Source: Flavobacteriales bacterium CG_4_9_14_3_um_filter_40_17
Lineage (GTDB): Bacteria > Bacteroidota > Bacteroidia > Flavobacteriales > Flavobacteriaceae
Direction of reading: 5' to 3'
Assembly (NCBI GenBank): GCA_002790195.1
Contig: PFUR01000028.1
Coordinates: forward strand, 36,264 to 100,263
DNA: 64,000 nucleotides
The notes under the pieces were generated by a model that saw only the letters and a list, made by a program, of their open reading frames with translations, had not been told where the DNA came from and searched no databases. Position numbers and translations under genes: made by a program. This document shows, one piece after another, positions 26,267 through 38,155 of this stretch. Each line of letters opens with the position of its first letter. Position 1 is the stretch's first letter.

Positions 26267-27533
26267 TTTATTCAGTAGAGAGAATTGGAATGAAATCTTG
26301 GAAGCACTAAGTGCCAATTGGTTTCGTACGCTGCTGACCGCTTTTGGCGTGTTTTGGGGGATTTTTATTTTGGTTATTCTGCTCGCAGCCGGAAAAGGTT
26401 TGGAGAACGGAGTTAAACAAGGGTTTTCGGGTATAGCGACCAACACCGCTTTTTTATGGACACAACCCACTTCCAAACCCTACAAAGGCATGCCGCAAGG
26501 AAGGAGATTTGACTATCAAAACAGCGACGTTGAAGCACTTTGGGAAAACATACCCGGTTTAAGATTTGTATCACCCCGAAACCAATTAGGCGGTTTTAAC
26601 GGTGCCAACAACGTTATAAGAGGACTCAAAACAGGTGCTTTTAACGTTTATGGAGACACCCCGGAATTCATCCAACAAGAGCCCATGGAAATCATAGAAG
26701 GGCGGTTTATCAACCAATCGGATATGAAAAACCGGCGCAAGGTAGCCGTCATCGGGCAAGGCGTAATCGATGGACTTTACGAAAAAGGCGAGCCTGTCGT
26801 TGGTTCTTATGTCAAAATAAATGGGGTTAATTTTTCAGTAGTAGGTGTTTATAAAAAGAAAGGCAATGGTGATGGCAATGCAGAAGAATCACTCAAGCAG
26901 ATATTTACGCCTTTTACCACTTTCCAACGCGCTTTCAATTTTGGAGACACCGTGGGATGGATGGCTATCACGGCTCAAGACGAAACTTCCATCACAGAAT
27001 TGTTGCCCAAAATAAAAGAATTGCTCAAAAGCCGACACAAAATCAGCCCGGAAGACGATCGGGCTATCGGCAACTTTGATTTGTATCAAGAGTTCAGCAA
27101 AGTCAATGGCCTTTTCAATATCCTGAGCGTAATCTCCTATTTTGTAGGTGTATTAATTCTCATTTCGGGCGTTATCGGTATCGGAAACATCATGCTGATT
27201 GTCGTCAAAGAAAGAACCAAAGAAATCGGGATTCGCAGAGCTTTGGGCGCAACACCTTGGGATATCCGGGGACAAATTCTGATGGAATCTATTTTCTTGA
27301 CCATTATTTCCGGCATGGCCGGGATTGTGCTTTCATCGGCAGTTTTGAAACTTATTGACATGTTGATGAGTGGTATGGATACCTCCTCGATGATGTTTGC
27401 AAACCCGAGCGTAAGCTTGGGAGTGGTCGTAACCGCATTGGGGATTTTGATTCTTTCCGGTTTGTTTGCCGGCATGATTCCCGCACAAATTGCCATCAAA
27501 GTTAAGCCCGTTGATGCCCTTAGAACAGAATAA
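26259..27533 (+). CDS. MacB-like ABC transporter permease, second of two
   Basis: A 424-residue paralogue of the preceding permease with the same plan: one N-terminal segment, a periplasmic core, and three C-terminal segments with VKERTKEIGIRRALGATPWDIRGQIL. Sequence identity with the first copy is highest at the coupling helix and low in the periplasmic core, which suggests specialised roles within a heterodimer. Confidence 0.92.
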   Translation: MSNLFSRENWNEILEALSANWFRTLLTAFGVFWGIFILVILLAAGKGLENGVKQGFSGIATNTAFLWTQPTSKPYKGMPQGRRFDYQNSDVEALWENIPGLRFVSPRNQLGGFNGANNVIRGLKTGAFNVYGDTPEFIQQEPMEIIEGRFINQSDMKNRRKVAVIGQGVIDGLYEKGEPVVGSYVKINGVNFSVVGVYKKKGNGDGNAEESLKQIFTPFTTFQRAFNFGDTVGWMAITAQDETSITELLPKIKELLKSRHKISPEDDRAIGNFDLYQEFSKVNGLFNILSVISYFVGVLILISGVIGIGNIMLIVVKERTKEIGIRRALGATPWDIRGQILMESIFLTIISGMAGIVLSSAVLKLIDMLMSGMDTSSMMFANPSVSLGVVVTALGILILSGLFAGMIPAQIAIKVKPVDALRTE

Positions 27534-27565
27534 TACGAACAACTATAAAATAACTTCCATCAAAA

Positions 27566-28678
27566 ATGAAAAAAATTATTACAACGATTGTGATTGCCCT
27601 GATAACCCTTTTGTTCTTCGGCTCACTGTATTATTTATACAAAAAAAACAAAAAGAATCCGGTTGTTTTCCAAACAGAACAAGCAAGCATCCAGACCATT
27701 ATCGAAAAGACCATCTCTACCGGCAGTATCGTTCCCAAAGAAGAAGTTTTGATCAAACCCAATATTTCCGGAATCATTCAAGAGATTTATATAGTTGCCG
27801 GAGAAAATATCAAAGCCGGCGATTTGATTGCTAAAATCAGGGTTGTACCCAATGTGTCAAACCTAAACAACGCAAAAGCACAGGTGGAATCGGCAAAAAT
27901 TGCCTTAGACAACCAAACAAAAATTTACAACCGACAGAAATCACTCATTGAGAAAGGAGTCATCTCTCAAAACGAATTTGACAACGTGCTGACCGCTTAT
28001 GAACAAGCCAAACAAACTTATCAAACCGCTTTGGAAACCTACGAGATTGTCCGGACTGGCACTACCAAAGGGTTGGAATCTGCAGCCAACACGCTTATTC
28101 GCGCCACGGTTTCCGGTATGGTCTTACAGGTCCCTGTCAAAGTTGGGAATCAGGTAATTGAAAGCAACAACTTCAACGAGGGAACCACCATCGTCAGTAT
28201 TGCAGATATCAACAAAATGGAATTTGTGGGAAAAGTTGACGAGTCTGAAGTTGGCAAAATTAAAGAGGGGCTTCCATTGGAAATCACAGTTGGCGCCATC
28301 GAAAACAAAAAGTTTGATGCGGTTTTAGAGTACATCGCACCCAAAGGAATTGCCGAGAACGGTGCTATTCAATTTGAAATAAAAGGCACGGTCAAGCTTT
28401 CGGACGATGTCTTCATTCGGGCTGGACTCAGCGCAAATGCCTCCATTATATTAAGCAAAGCAGATGAGGTACTTTCCATCCGTGAAGCCTTGCTACAATT
28501 TGATTCAGACACCAACAAGCCTTATGTTGAAGTAGAAAAAGGGGCACAGCAATTTGAAAAACGATATGTCGAATTGGGAATATCTGACGGTATCCAAGTA
28601 GAAATTAAAAAAGGTTTGACTAAAGAAGACAAAATCAAAGTTTGGAATGTTGTAAACCCGGCGGAAGTATTCAAGTAA
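27566..28678 (+). CDS. MacA/HlyD-type periplasmic adaptor, first of two
   Basis: A 370-residue membrane-fusion protein. An N-terminal anchor (residues 3-25) precedes a lipoyl half-motif (ISTGSIVPKEEVLIKPNISGIIQEI), an alpha-hairpin coiled coil (about residues 95-170), the second lipoyl half and beta-barrel domains. It connects the ABC permeases to TolC. It lies 32 bases after the second permease. Confidence 0.9.
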   Translation: MKKIITTIVIALITLLFFGSLYYLYKKNKKNPVVFQTEQASIQTIIEKTISTGSIVPKEEVLIKPNISGIIQEIYIVAGENIKAGDLIAKIRVVPNVSNLNNAKAQVESAKIALDNQTKIYNRQKSLIEKGVISQNEFDNVLTAYEQAKQTYQTALETYEIVRTGTTKGLESAANTLIRATVSGMVLQVPVKVGNQVIESNNFNEGTTIVSIADINKMEFVGKVDESEVGKIKEGLPLEITVGAIENKKFDAVLEYIAPKGIAENGAIQFEIKGTVKLSDDVFIRAGLSANASIILSKADEVLSIREALLQFDSDTNKPYVEVEKGAQQFEKRYVELGISDGIQVEIKKGLTKEDKIKVWNVVNPAEVFK

Positions 28679-28723
28679 TTCTTTTACCTTTACAAGGTTT
28701 TAAAAAACAAAACTAAAAGCATC

Positions 28724-30157
28724 ATGAAAAAAAGTATAATTGCGATTTTCATCAGTTCAATAACAGTCATTTCTGTTCAAGCTCAAAACAAAAAATGGAC
28801 GCTTCGCCAAGCCGTTGATTACGCATTGATAAACAACATATCTGTCAAACAATCCGAACTAAACTATGAAAACACCAAAGTTGACAAAAAAGATGCCTTC
28901 GGAAATTTTATACCCTCTTTAAACGGTTCAGCTTCACATCAATGGAGCATCGGCCTGAATCAAAACATCACCACCGGCCTTTTGGAAAATCAAACGGTAC
29001 AATTTACTTCGGTTGGTTTAAATTCAAACCTTACTGTTTTTGACGGCCTGAGAAATATAAACACTTTGCGCCGTGCCAATTTAGCCATTCTTGCCAGTCA
29101 ATATCGATTGGATAAAATGAAGGATGATATTTCACTGAGTATCGTCAACGCTTTTTTGCAAATTGTTTTCAACCGTGAATCGCTGAATACAATTTTGTAC
29201 CAAAACCAACTGACTGCCGAGCAAGAAAAAAGAACCAAAGAATTGGTCGATGCAGGGAGTTTGCCCAAAGGCGATTTGCTAGATGTACAAGCCACCGATG
29301 CCAGTGAAAAACAACGCATCATCGTGGCTGAAAACAATTTGAAATTGTCCAAGATTGCGCTTGCCCAATTGATGCTTATCAAAGACTACGAAAACTTTGA
29401 AATTCAAGACGAAGAATTTATCGTTCCCCAGCCTGTGATGTTGGCCAAAAACCCAAAAGAAATATTCGAATCTGCCAAAGAAAACCGCTCCGAGATCAAG
29501 ATTGCAGAGACCGATGTCAAAGTTGCTGAAAAAGACTTAGCCATTTCCCGTGGAGCAAGTTATCCACAATTGAACGCTTTTTACGGTTACAATACGCGGG
29601 CTTCGAACAGCGAAACAATCGCCGGCTTTATCCCCGATACAAACAATCCCTTCACCCAAATCGGAACAGTAGAATCAACAGGGGAAGCAGTAGTCGCTCC
29701 AAATTTCCAACGACTCGTAGGTGGGCCGGATAATATTATCGACCAATTTACCAGAAATGACGGGCATTCGTTCGGCTTTCAACTGAGCATTCCTTTTTTC
29801 AACGGTTTTCAAACGGCCAACAGCATCAAACGCAGCAAAGTCAGTCTTGAGCGTGCCAAAGCACAATTGGAACAAGACAAACTCGATTTGGAAAGCAATG
29901 TCTATCAGGCCTATTACGACGCACAAGGTGCTTATCGATCATACGAATCTGCCCAAAAAGCATTGACAGCCAGACAGGAAGCTTTCAAATATTCTTCTCA
30001 ACGCTACGAAGTCGGATTAATGAATGCTTTTGATTATCTGCAAGCTAAAACCGCTTTAGAAACTGCGGAATCTGAGGTCGTCCGCTCAAAATTCGATTAT
30101 ATTTTCAAACTAAAAGTGCTGGAAATATTTTTTGGTGTCCCGGTTAATCAACTTTAG
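28724..30157 (+). CDS. TolC family outer-membrane channel
   Basis: A 477-residue outer-membrane efflux protein with a signal peptide (MKKSIIAIFISSITVISVQAQ) and two repeats of the TolC helical fold (WTLRQAVDYALINNISVKQSELNY in the first, long heptad-rich helices in both). It is the exit duct for the MacAB-like system encoded around it. The length is typical. Confidence 0.92.
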   Translation: MKKSIIAIFISSITVISVQAQNKKWTLRQAVDYALINNISVKQSELNYENTKVDKKDAFGNFIPSLNGSASHQWSIGLNQNITTGLLENQTVQFTSVGLNSNLTVFDGLRNINTLRRANLAILASQYRLDKMKDDISLSIVNAFLQIVFNRESLNTILYQNQLTAEQEKRTKELVDAGSLPKGDLLDVQATDASEKQRIIVAENNLKLSKIALAQLMLIKDYENFEIQDEEFIVPQPVMLAKNPKEIFESAKENRSEIKIAETDVKVAEKDLAISRGASYPQLNAFYGYNTRASNSETIAGFIPDTNNPFTQIGTVESTGEAVVAPNFQRLVGGPDNIIDQFTRNDGHSFGFQLSIPFFNGFQTANSIKRSKVSLERAKAQLEQDKLDLESNVYQAYYDAQGAYRSYESAQKALTARQEAFKYSSQRYEVGLMNAFDYLQAKTALETAESEVVRSKFDYIFKLKVLEIFFGVPVNQL

Positions 30158-30199
30158 GTTTAATACACCAAAAAATCTATATAATTGAGTTGGATTCTC

Positions 30200-30207
30200 T
30201 AACTTTG
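30200..30207 (+). promoter_or_regulatory. Possible internal promoter before second adaptor
   Basis: TAACTTTG matches TAnnTTTG, 29 bases before the ATG at 30237. It could allow the second adaptor and tsaB to be expressed apart from the ABC genes. Confidence 0.4.
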
Positions 30208-30236
30208 GAAACTTAAATTTTTTCGATTAAAATCTT

Positions 30237-31526
30237 ATGAAAAAAAAGACACTCATCATATTACTCGGGAGCTTAACCCTCCTGATTGTATTATTAATAG
30301 CCGGTAAAAAAGCAGGTTGGTTTGGCGATACCGGCAACAGCAAAGAAGTAGAAACCCAAAAAATCGCACGGGCAACCATCCAACAAACCGTTTCAGCAAC
30401 CGGAAAAATACAGCCGGAAGTGGAAGTCAAAATTTCCGCCGAGGTTTCCGGAGAAATCATCGAACTTCCGATTGTGGAAGGGCAACAAGTCAAAAAAGAC
30501 CAACTCTTGGTGCGCATCAATCCTGATATTTTGCAATCTTTGCTCGCGCGTTCGGAAGCCGCTATGCTCAATTCAAAAGCCGGTCAACAGCAAGCTGAAG
30601 CAAGTTTTGTTGAGGCAGAGGCAAACTACAAACGCAACAAGCCTCTGTTTGAGAAAGGTGTCATTTCTGCCTCCGAATGGGATCGGATTTTGTCTGCTTA
30701 TCAAGGTGCATTAGCCTCTAAGGAATCTTCAAAATACAGTGCTCAAAGTGCCGCAGCATCTGTCAAAGAAGCAAAAGACAACCTTTACAGAACCAACATT
30801 TACGCACCGATGGATGGAACCATTTCTAAATTAGACGCGGAGTTGGGCGAACGTGTGGTCGGTACACAACAATTTGCCGGAACGGAGATTTTACGCGTAG
30901 CCAACCTCAGCAAAATGGAAGTGGAAGTCGATGTAAACGAAAACGACATCGTGAAAGTATCCGTTGGGGATACTGCATTGGTTGAAGTTGATGCCTACCT
31001 GAAAAGACAATTTAAAGGTGTCGTTACAAATATTGCCAATACCGCTATTGAGACGCAAAGCACCGATCAAATTACAAATTTTAAGGTGAAAGTAAACATA
31101 TTACCGGAGTCTTACAAAGATTTGACCGAAGGCAAACCCGAAAATTATTCTCCATTCAGACCTGGAATGACTGCAACAGTCGATATCGTCACCAGCAAGA
31201 AAACAGACATATTGGCCGTACCTATCAGTGCCGTTGTCGTACGCACAGACACGACTGCCACAAAGAAATTTGAAATCAAAACAGAAACACCTTCTTCAAC
31301 TCCGGTCGATGAAAAACGCTACGAATGTGTGTTTGTCAAATTGGGGGATGTTGCTAAATTGAGAGTTGTCGAAACAGGGATTCAGGATAACACCAACATT
31401 GAAATTTTGTCCGGATTGAAAGAAGGCGACGAAATCATCATCGGTCCTTATACACTCGTTTCAAAAAACCTGCAACCCGGCGACAAATTAATTCTCAAGA
31501 AAAAAGAGGAGAAAAAGAAACCCTAA
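30237..31526 (+). CDS. MacA/HlyD-type periplasmic adaptor, second of two
   Basis: A 429-residue membrane-fusion protein with an N-terminal anchor, the lipoyl half-motif QQTVSATGKIQPEVEVKISAEVSGEI, a coiled-coil hairpin, and a lysine-rich C-terminus (KKKEEKKKP). It resembles the adaptor at 27.6 kb in layout but is longer, with an extension in the membrane-proximal domain around residues 330-360. Two adaptors for one TolC and one permease pair is a notable stoichiometry. Confidence 0.9.
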   Translation: MKKKTLIILLGSLTLLIVLLIAGKKAGWFGDTGNSKEVETQKIARATIQQTVSATGKIQPEVEVKISAEVSGEIIELPIVEGQQVKKDQLLVRINPDILQSLLARSEAAMLNSKAGQQQAEASFVEAEANYKRNKPLFEKGVISASEWDRILSAYQGALASKESSKYSAQSAAASVKEAKDNLYRTNIYAPMDGTISKLDAELGERVVGTQQFAGTEILRVANLSKMEVEVDVNENDIVKVSVGDTALVEVDAYLKRQFKGVVTNIANTAIETQSTDQITNFKVKVNILPESYKDLTEGKPENYSPFRPGMTATVDIVTSKKTDILAVPISAVVVRTDTTATKKFEIKTETPSSTPVDEKRYECVFVKLGDVAKLRVVETGIQDNTNIEILSGLKEGDEIIIGPYTLVSKNLQPGDKLILKKKEEKKKP

Positions 31527-31535
31527 TTTTCTCGA

Positions 31536-32207
31536 ATGCCGCTCATCTTAAATCTCGAAACTGCCACAAAAAACTGTTCGGTGAGTTTGTCTGATTGTGG
31601 CAAAACCATCCACTTGACCGAAGAAGTTGGTGATGGTTATATGCACGGAGAGATGTTGCATTATTTTATCAAGCAAACACTCACGCAAGCACATGCTGAT
31701 TTCAAAGACCTGAGCGCAGTAGCAGTCAGTAAAGGCCCGGGTTCTTACACCGGTTTGCGCATAGGCGTTTCTGCAGCAAAAGGGATTTGTTTTGCACGCA
31801 ATATCCCGCTAATCTCGACCAGCACGCTCTTGTGTTTAGCAAAGAAAGTGAAAATCACATCCGGATTTATCGTTCCCATGCTCGATGCGCGCCGCATGGA
31901 AGTTTACACCGCTATTTTTGATGAAAACCATCAAACCATCGAAAAAACTTCAGCCAAAATAATCAATCAACACAGTTTTGAAAATTGGTTGCAGCTGGGA
32001 AAGGTCTATTTTATTGGCGACGGAGCCGACAAATGCGCAACAATCATTACGCACCCAAATGCAGTTTTTTTAAATGATTTTTATCCTTCGGCTGAAGAGA
32101 TGTCTGCGGTTTCTTTTCAAAAATACCAAGATATAAATTTTGAAGATGTGGCTTACTTCGAGCCGTACTACTTGAAAGAATTTATCGGTTTGCAGAAAAA
32201 ACAATAG
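31536..32207 (+). CDS. tsaB: tRNA threonylcarbamoyladenosine biosynthesis protein TsaB
   Basis: A 223-residue ASKHA-fold protein that joins TsaD and TsaE in making the t6A37 modification of ANN-decoding tRNAs. The N-terminus LILNLETATKNCSVSL and the motif AVSKGPGSYTGLRIGVSAAKGI are diagnostic. The length is usual. It is 9 bases downstream of the second adaptor. Confidence 0.95.
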   Translation: MPLILNLETATKNCSVSLSDCGKTIHLTEEVGDGYMHGEMLHYFIKQTLTQAHADFKDLSAVAVSKGPGSYTGLRIGVSAAKGICFARNIPLISTSTLLCLAKKVKITSGFIVPMLDARRMEVYTAIFDENHQTIEKTSAKIINQHSFENWLQLGKVYFIGDGADKCATIITHPNAVFLNDFYPSAEEMSAVSFQKYQDINFEDVAYFEPYYLKEFIGLQKKQ

Positions 32208-32301
32208 GAAACTGTCAATAAGCAAATTTCTGGTTACGCTTCAACTCTCAATTAAAAATTGACAATCAATAGTCTATTTTTAGGATAAGTTGGTGAATAT
32301 T

Positions 32302-34392
32302 TCAACGCAATTTAATCAACCCTAAAGCCTTTACGACTGAAGTTGTCGGCAACTGACAAACGTAATTTTGGCAAACGTAAACATACGTTTCATCGTCGGT
32401 AAACCGGTTTTCCAGTAACGGAAGATCAGACTCTTTTTGGCTACCGGCCAAGACCGTATTGGGCAAATACTTTTTGTTGAATTCTTTCATTTTTTGCTTT
32501 GAATCCGGTCCAGAAATCGCGACTTCATAGTACGGTAAAGTATGGTTAAGCATCAAATCGAGCCAGTTGGAATACCAAGGCGCGCCAGCTTCGCCGATGG
32601 TTGGCAACATATTGTGCAACATGGCTGCGGAAGTTTCCAAATATTTTTTTTCGTCGAAATGATATCCCAATTTGAACAGGTTTTTAGCCATCATAGAGTT
32701 GGAAGATGAAATCACATTGTCGGAAGTTTCGATGCTTCGACTGACCAATTTGTGGTCTAAATCGGAAGTGTAATAGAAAAAATTATTCTCCGGATTGTAA
32801 AAATGTGCATATACATAGTCTGACCATTTTTTCGATTGTTGCAACCAAGCTTCATCAAGTGTGACTTCATATAACGACATAAATGCATCAATAACGGTAG
32901 CATAGTCGTCTAAATAGGCATTGATGTTGCTTTTACCATTTTTGTAATTGCGCCACAAACCGCCATCGGGCCGCAACTGTTTATTGAAGATGAATTCAGC
33001 CGTTCTAATCGAAGTTTTTAAAAATTCTTGATTGCCAAAAGTTTTGTAAGCGTCAACGTAACCGGTAATCATCAAAGCGTTCCAAGCCGTCAAAGTCTTA
33101 TCATCGAGGCCGGGCTTGATTCGTTTTTTCCGCTCTTTTAGAAGAATTTTTTTCCAATAATCCATCTTTGTATGCAAATCTTCAATTGAAATCCCGAGAT
33201 CATTTGACAAGCTTTCGTCATCAGCTTTTCGAATCAATACATACTTGTCATTTTCCCAAAAACCAAAATCATTGATGTTATAGACTTTAGCAAAATGGTC
33301 AAAATCTTTTTTGAGCAATTTTTGAAGTTCTTTTTTCGTCCATACATAATATTTCCCCTCTTCGCCTTCACTGTCCGCATCATACGAAGAATAGAATCCG
33401 CCTGCCTGATTTTTCATATCCCGATCGACAAATGCCAAGGTTTCATAGACGATGTCTTTGTAGAGCCGATTGGGTTTCTGACGATAAGCTTGCGCATACA
33501 AGCTTACCAATTGCGCGTTATCGTACAGCATTTTTTCAAAATGCGGAATATGCCAAAACGCATCGACAGAATAGCGGGAAAAACCGCCGCCCACTTGGTC
33601 GTAAACACCACCAAAAGACATTTTTTGTAAACTGAGATGCACATAATCGAGTATCTCCTGATTTTGAGTCTGAAAGGCATAGCGCAACAGAAACTGAAAA
33701 TTAGTCGGCATCATAAACTTTGGCGCGCCATTTTTCCCTCCATATTCGCGGTCAAATTTTGTGACCCATGATTTTATGCCGGCCTCAATCGAATCCAATT
33801 CAAAGCTTTGATCTTCAGTATTGAGCTTAACCAAATCCATTTGCTTGATGCCCTCTTCTAAATGACTCGCATATTCTTCGAGCTTTTCAGGTTGGGTTTG
33901 GTACATTTCGGCTATTTGATTGAGGATGTTTATCCAATCATCTTTCCGAAAAAAAGTGCCTCCCCAAACCGGCCTGCCGTCGGGCAAAGTCACCACATTG
34001 AGTGGCCAACCGCCACTTCCGGTCATCAGTTGAACGGCATTCATGTAAATCTGATCGACATCGGGGCGTTCTTCCCGATCGACTTTGATGTTAATAAAAT
34101 GCTTATTCATGACAGCTGAGACTGTTGAATCCTCAAAAGATTCGTGCTCCATGACGTGGCACCAATGGCAAGCTGCATAGCCGATACTTATCAAGATAAG
34201 TTTGTTTTCTGTCACGGCTTTTTGAAGGGTTTCCGGATGCCAAGCGTTCCAATCGACTGGATTGTGGGCGTGCTGCAGCAAATAAGGGCTGGTTTCGTTG
34301 ATGAGCGCGTTGGTATGGGGCATATCAGTTGGTTTTTGACTGTGACAATTTAAAAGGAAAAAAAGGAAAAAAAAAGAGAAATATATTTTCAT
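32302..34392 (-). CDS. DUF255 thioredoxin-domain protein (YyaL/SPATA20 family), lipoprotein
   Basis: A 696-residue protein. An N-terminal signal with a lipobox-like LLNC (Cys16) suggests export and lipid anchoring. A thioredoxin-like domain follows ([16 protein letters not shown], and the CHWC motif at residues 75-78), then an (alpha/alpha)6-barrel related to N-acylglucosamine epimerases (about residues 200-690). Family members are widespread, but their activity is not established. It is transcribed on its own. Confidence 0.88.
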   Translation of the reverse strand: MKIYFSFFFLFFLLNCHSQKPTDMPHTNALINETSPYLLQHAHNPVDWNAWHPETLQKAVTENKLILISIGYAACHWCHVMEHESFEDSTVSAVMNKHFINIKVDREERPDVDQIYMNAVQLMTGSGGWPLNVVTLPDGRPVWGGTFFRKDDWINILNQIAEMYQTQPEKLEEYASHLEEGIKQMDLVKLNTEDQSFELDSIEAGIKSWVTKFDREYGGKNGAPKFMMPTNFQFLLRYAFQTQNQEILDYVHLSLQKMSFGGVYDQVGGGFSRYSVDAFWHIPHFEKMLYDNAQLVSLYAQAYRQKPNRLYKDIVYETLAFVDRDMKNQAGGFYSSYDADSEGEEGKYYVWTKKELQKLLKKDFDHFAKVYNINDFGFWENDKYVLIRKADDESLSNDLGISIEDLHTKMDYWKKILLKERKKRIKPGLDDKTLTAWNALMITGYVDAYKTFGNQEFLKTSIRTAEFIFNKQLRPDGGLWRNYKNGKSNINAYLDDYATVIDAFMSLYEVTLDEAWLQQSKKWSDYVYAHFYNPENNFFYYTSDLDHKLVSRSIETSDNVISSSNSMMAKNLFKLGYHFDEKKYLETSAAMLHNMLPTIGEAGAPWYSNWLDLMLNHTLPYYEVAISGPDSKQKMKEFNKKYLPNTVLAGSQKESDLPLLENRFTDDETYVYVCQNYVCQLPTTSVVKALGLIKLR

Positions 34393-34429
34393 TTTGATGA
34401 AATTTCACAATTTAAAAATTGAGTTTAAA

Positions 34430-34457
34430 ATTAGCCAAAAAGAATTAGCCAAAAAGA
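34430..34457. repeat. Perfect 14-bp tandem duplication
   Basis: The sequence ATTAGCCAAAAAGA occurs twice back to back in the gap between the DUF255 gene and the next gene. It is probably slippage; a role as a binding site upstream of the minus-strand gene cannot be excluded. Confidence 0.6.
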
Positions 34458-34516
34458 ATAATCTTTCCAATGATTTGTAGCCAATTTTCCGATTCATTTC
34501 GAAATAAAATCTTTAG

Positions 34517-34524
34517 TACCTTTG
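34517..34524 (+). promoter_or_regulatory. -7 promoter box for the gene before secG
   Basis: TACCTTTG fits TAnnTTTG and lies 38 bases before the ATG at 34563. Confidence 0.5.
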
Positions 34525-34562
34525 TAGATTATCAATAAAATAAATTGATTGTTTGCACCGCT

Positions 34563-35417
34563 ATGAACCTGTCTGATTACATTTATTTAATACAAAAACC
34601 CGAAGCCGTCACGCCTTCTCAAACCAAAGAGCTCAAAATAATCTTGGATGAGTTTCCATATTTTCATTCCGCCAGGGCTGTTTATCTTAAAGGATTGAAA
34701 AACCAAGGTAGTTTTTTGTTTAACGACACCCTGCGAACAATGGCGGCTCATACCACCAACCGATCTGTATTGTTTGATTTTATTTCTTCAGAAAATTTCA
34801 ATCAACACGCTATTTCGAAACAAATTAAAGACAACGAAATTTTAGTTAAAAACCTCGATGTAGTGGATGCAGTTGAGATAAACCCTGTTGGCGAACATCC
34901 CGAAAGTGTTTTGTCAATAATCGAAGCTGATAAAATTCTAGATAAAGAATTATTCAAAGAAAAGTCAGATCTTACTTTCCATCTCAAAGAAATTGAAACT
35001 TTAGAAGACAGTACAAATGAAAAACTGCCTGTAAGCTTTAATCCGAATGAAAGGCACTCTTTTGAAGAATGGTTGAAATTCTCAATCAAAACGAAACCAA
35101 AACAATCAATAGAACTTGAAAAAACAATAGCTTCAACCATCAATCGGGAAAAGAAATTTGACCTGATAGAAAAATTCATCGAACAAAACCCTAAAATCAC
35201 CCCAAATAAAGAAACAAACTTTGATGGCAACCTGATTTCTGAAAATTCGACAGCCATTCAGGAAATAATGACAGAGACTTTGGCAAAAGTATATGTCTCA
35301 CAAAAAAAATACAAAAAAGCCATTCGCGCCTACAAAATTTTAAGTTTGAAATATCCAGAAAAAAGTGGTTTCTTTGCAGACCAAATTCGGGCACTCTCAC
35401 AATTAGAAAAAAAATAA
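34563..35417 (+). CDS. Uncharacterised protein upstream of secG
   Basis: A 284-residue soluble protein. The N-terminal half starts MNLSDYIYLIQKPEAVTPSQTKEL and has a helical region (LKIILDEFPYFHSARAVYLKGLK). The C-terminal 50 residues look like one TPR-type helix pair (TLAKVYVSQKKYKKAIRAYKILSLKYPEKSGFFADQI). The middle is charged and low in complexity. The ATG at 34563 was preferred to an in-frame TTG at 34545. A gene of this type next to secG is common in flavobacteria, but its function is not known to me. Confidence 0.8.
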   Translation: MNLSDYIYLIQKPEAVTPSQTKELKIILDEFPYFHSARAVYLKGLKNQGSFLFNDTLRTMAAHTTNRSVLFDFISSENFNQHAISKQIKDNEILVKNLDVVDAVEINPVGEHPESVLSIIEADKILDKELFKEKSDLTFHLKEIETLEDSTNEKLPVSFNPNERHSFEEWLKFSIKTKPKQSIELEKTIASTINREKKFDLIEKFIEQNPKITPNKETNFDGNLISENSTAIQEIMTETLAKVYVSQKKYKKAIRAYKILSLKYPEKSGFFADQIRALSQLEKK

Positions 35418-35427
35418 TACGCAAAAA

Positions 35428-35784
35428 ATGAACACATTTACAATTTTCATGGGATTAATCGTCATCGTGTCCTTCCTCTTGGTCTTGGTGATTATGGTTC
35501 AGAACCCCAAAGGTGGCGGGCTTTCTTCCTCTTTCGGAGGTGGTAGCCAATCCATTGGCGGAGTACAAAAAACAAATGATTTTTTGGACAAAAGCACTTG
35601 GACTTTGGCAACCGTTTTGGTGGCACTCATCTTGGTATCCGGCTTAGCCATCAACAAAACGGGAGGTTCTGCAAGTTCGAAAGCACTGGAAGGTGCGCCG
35701 GATGTGGAACAAACCATTCCTGCCGCAAAGGATCAGAACAATACCGAAATACCGGTGAATGGCCAAACCGATAAAGACAAATAA
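35428..35784 (+). CDS. secG: Preprotein translocase subunit SecG
   Basis: A 118-residue accessory subunit of the SecYEG channel with two membrane segments. The glycine-rich loop VQNPKGGGLSSSFGGGSQSIGGVQKTNDFLDKSTW between them is diagnostic in its parts. A hydrophilic tail of about 40 residues follows the second segment. The gene begins 10 bases after the preceding gene and ends at a terminator. Confidence 0.94.
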   Translation: MNTFTIFMGLIVIVSFLLVLVIMVQNPKGGGLSSSFGGGSQSIGGVQKTNDFLDKSTWTLATVLVALILVSGLAINKTGGSASSKALEGAPDVEQTIPAAKDQNNTEIPVNGQTDKDK

Positions 35785-35803
35785 ACAGGAAGTTTATCCT
35801 ATA

Positions 35804-35839
35804 AAATGCCGGCTTACTGACAAGCTGGCATTTTTTTTT
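35804..35839 (+). terminator. Terminator after secG
   Basis: A 12-bp stem AAATGCCGGCTT/AAGCTGGCATTT (one G-T pair) with a 6-base loop runs into nine T. Confidence 0.85.
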
Positions 35840-35863
35840 GAATCTTGTCAGCAAATCGTCTCA

Positions 35864-35878
35864 TGGCATAATTTCTGC
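35864..35878 (+). promoter_or_regulatory. Sigma-54-like -24/-12 element before groES
   Basis: TGGCATAATTTCTGC keeps the GG and GC pairs of the sigma-54 consensus at the right distance (12 bases from G to G) with TGGCA intact and TGC in place of TTGC. It lies 40 bases before the groES ATG, and TTGTCAG is present shortly upstream. No TAnnTTTG box was found for groES. It may reflect stress control by RpoN or another alternative sigma factor. Confidence 0.4.
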
Positions 35879-35918
35879 CAAGAAGGAAACAGTGAATTTT
35901 TAAATAATTAATAAAACT

Positions 35919-36194
35919 ATGGCACTAAACATTCAACCACTTTCAGACAGGGTTTTAGTAGAACCCCTCGCTGCCGAAACCAAAACAGCCTCTGGCATTA
36001 TCATCCCCGAAACAGCAAAAGAAAAACCACAAAAAGGTATTGTAATCGCAGTCGGAAAAGGAAAAAAAGACTATGTGATGACTGTCAAATCTGGCGATAC
36101 CGTTTTGTATGGAAAATACGCGGGGACCGAATTAAAATTGGGAGGCAAAGATTACCTCATTATGAGAGAAGATGACATCCTTGCGATTGTCTGA
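35919..36194 (+). CDS. groES: Co-chaperonin GroES
   Basis: A 91-residue heptameric lid of the GroEL chaperonin. The N-terminus ([14 protein letters not shown]), the mobile loop ([18 protein letters not shown]) and the YGKYAGTE motif are all present. It is followed by groEL after 56 bases. Confidence 0.97.
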   Translation: MALNIQPLSDRVLVEPLAAETKTASGIIIPETAKEKPQKGIVIAVGKGKKDYVMTVKSGDTVLYGKYAGTELKLGGKDYLIMREDDILAIV

Positions 36195-36238
36195 CCTCTT
36201 TATTCAAAAATTATAAAAAATTAAATAATCATTAATAA

Positions 36239-37885
<1,647 letters not shown>

Positions 37886-37906
37886 AATCTAATTCAAATT
37901 GATATA

Positions 37907-37947
37907 AACCGCTCCTTCTGATTAAGTTTCAGATGGAGCGGTTTTTT
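37907..37947 (+). terminator. Terminator after groEL
   Basis: AACCGCTCCTTCTG pairs with CAGATGGAGCGGTT (one mismatch) across a 9-base loop and is followed by a T-run. The remainder of the gap to 38155 holds no coding signal. Confidence 0.85.
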
Positions 37948-38155
37948 ATTTCAAACAACAAGCACCTTAAATCTCACGGAATTCATATACCTGTCAAAAA
38001 AACAAGCAGTCAAGCCGTGATTTTAAATTTAAAATTAGCAACTTTGTACCGTCAAATTTCATGACGAGGCGAAGATATACAATTCCATAAAAATTCTTCT
38101 TTCAGTGGAATTCGAGTTCGAGTAAGTTTGACAGGCAGAAGGATATTGACATCTA

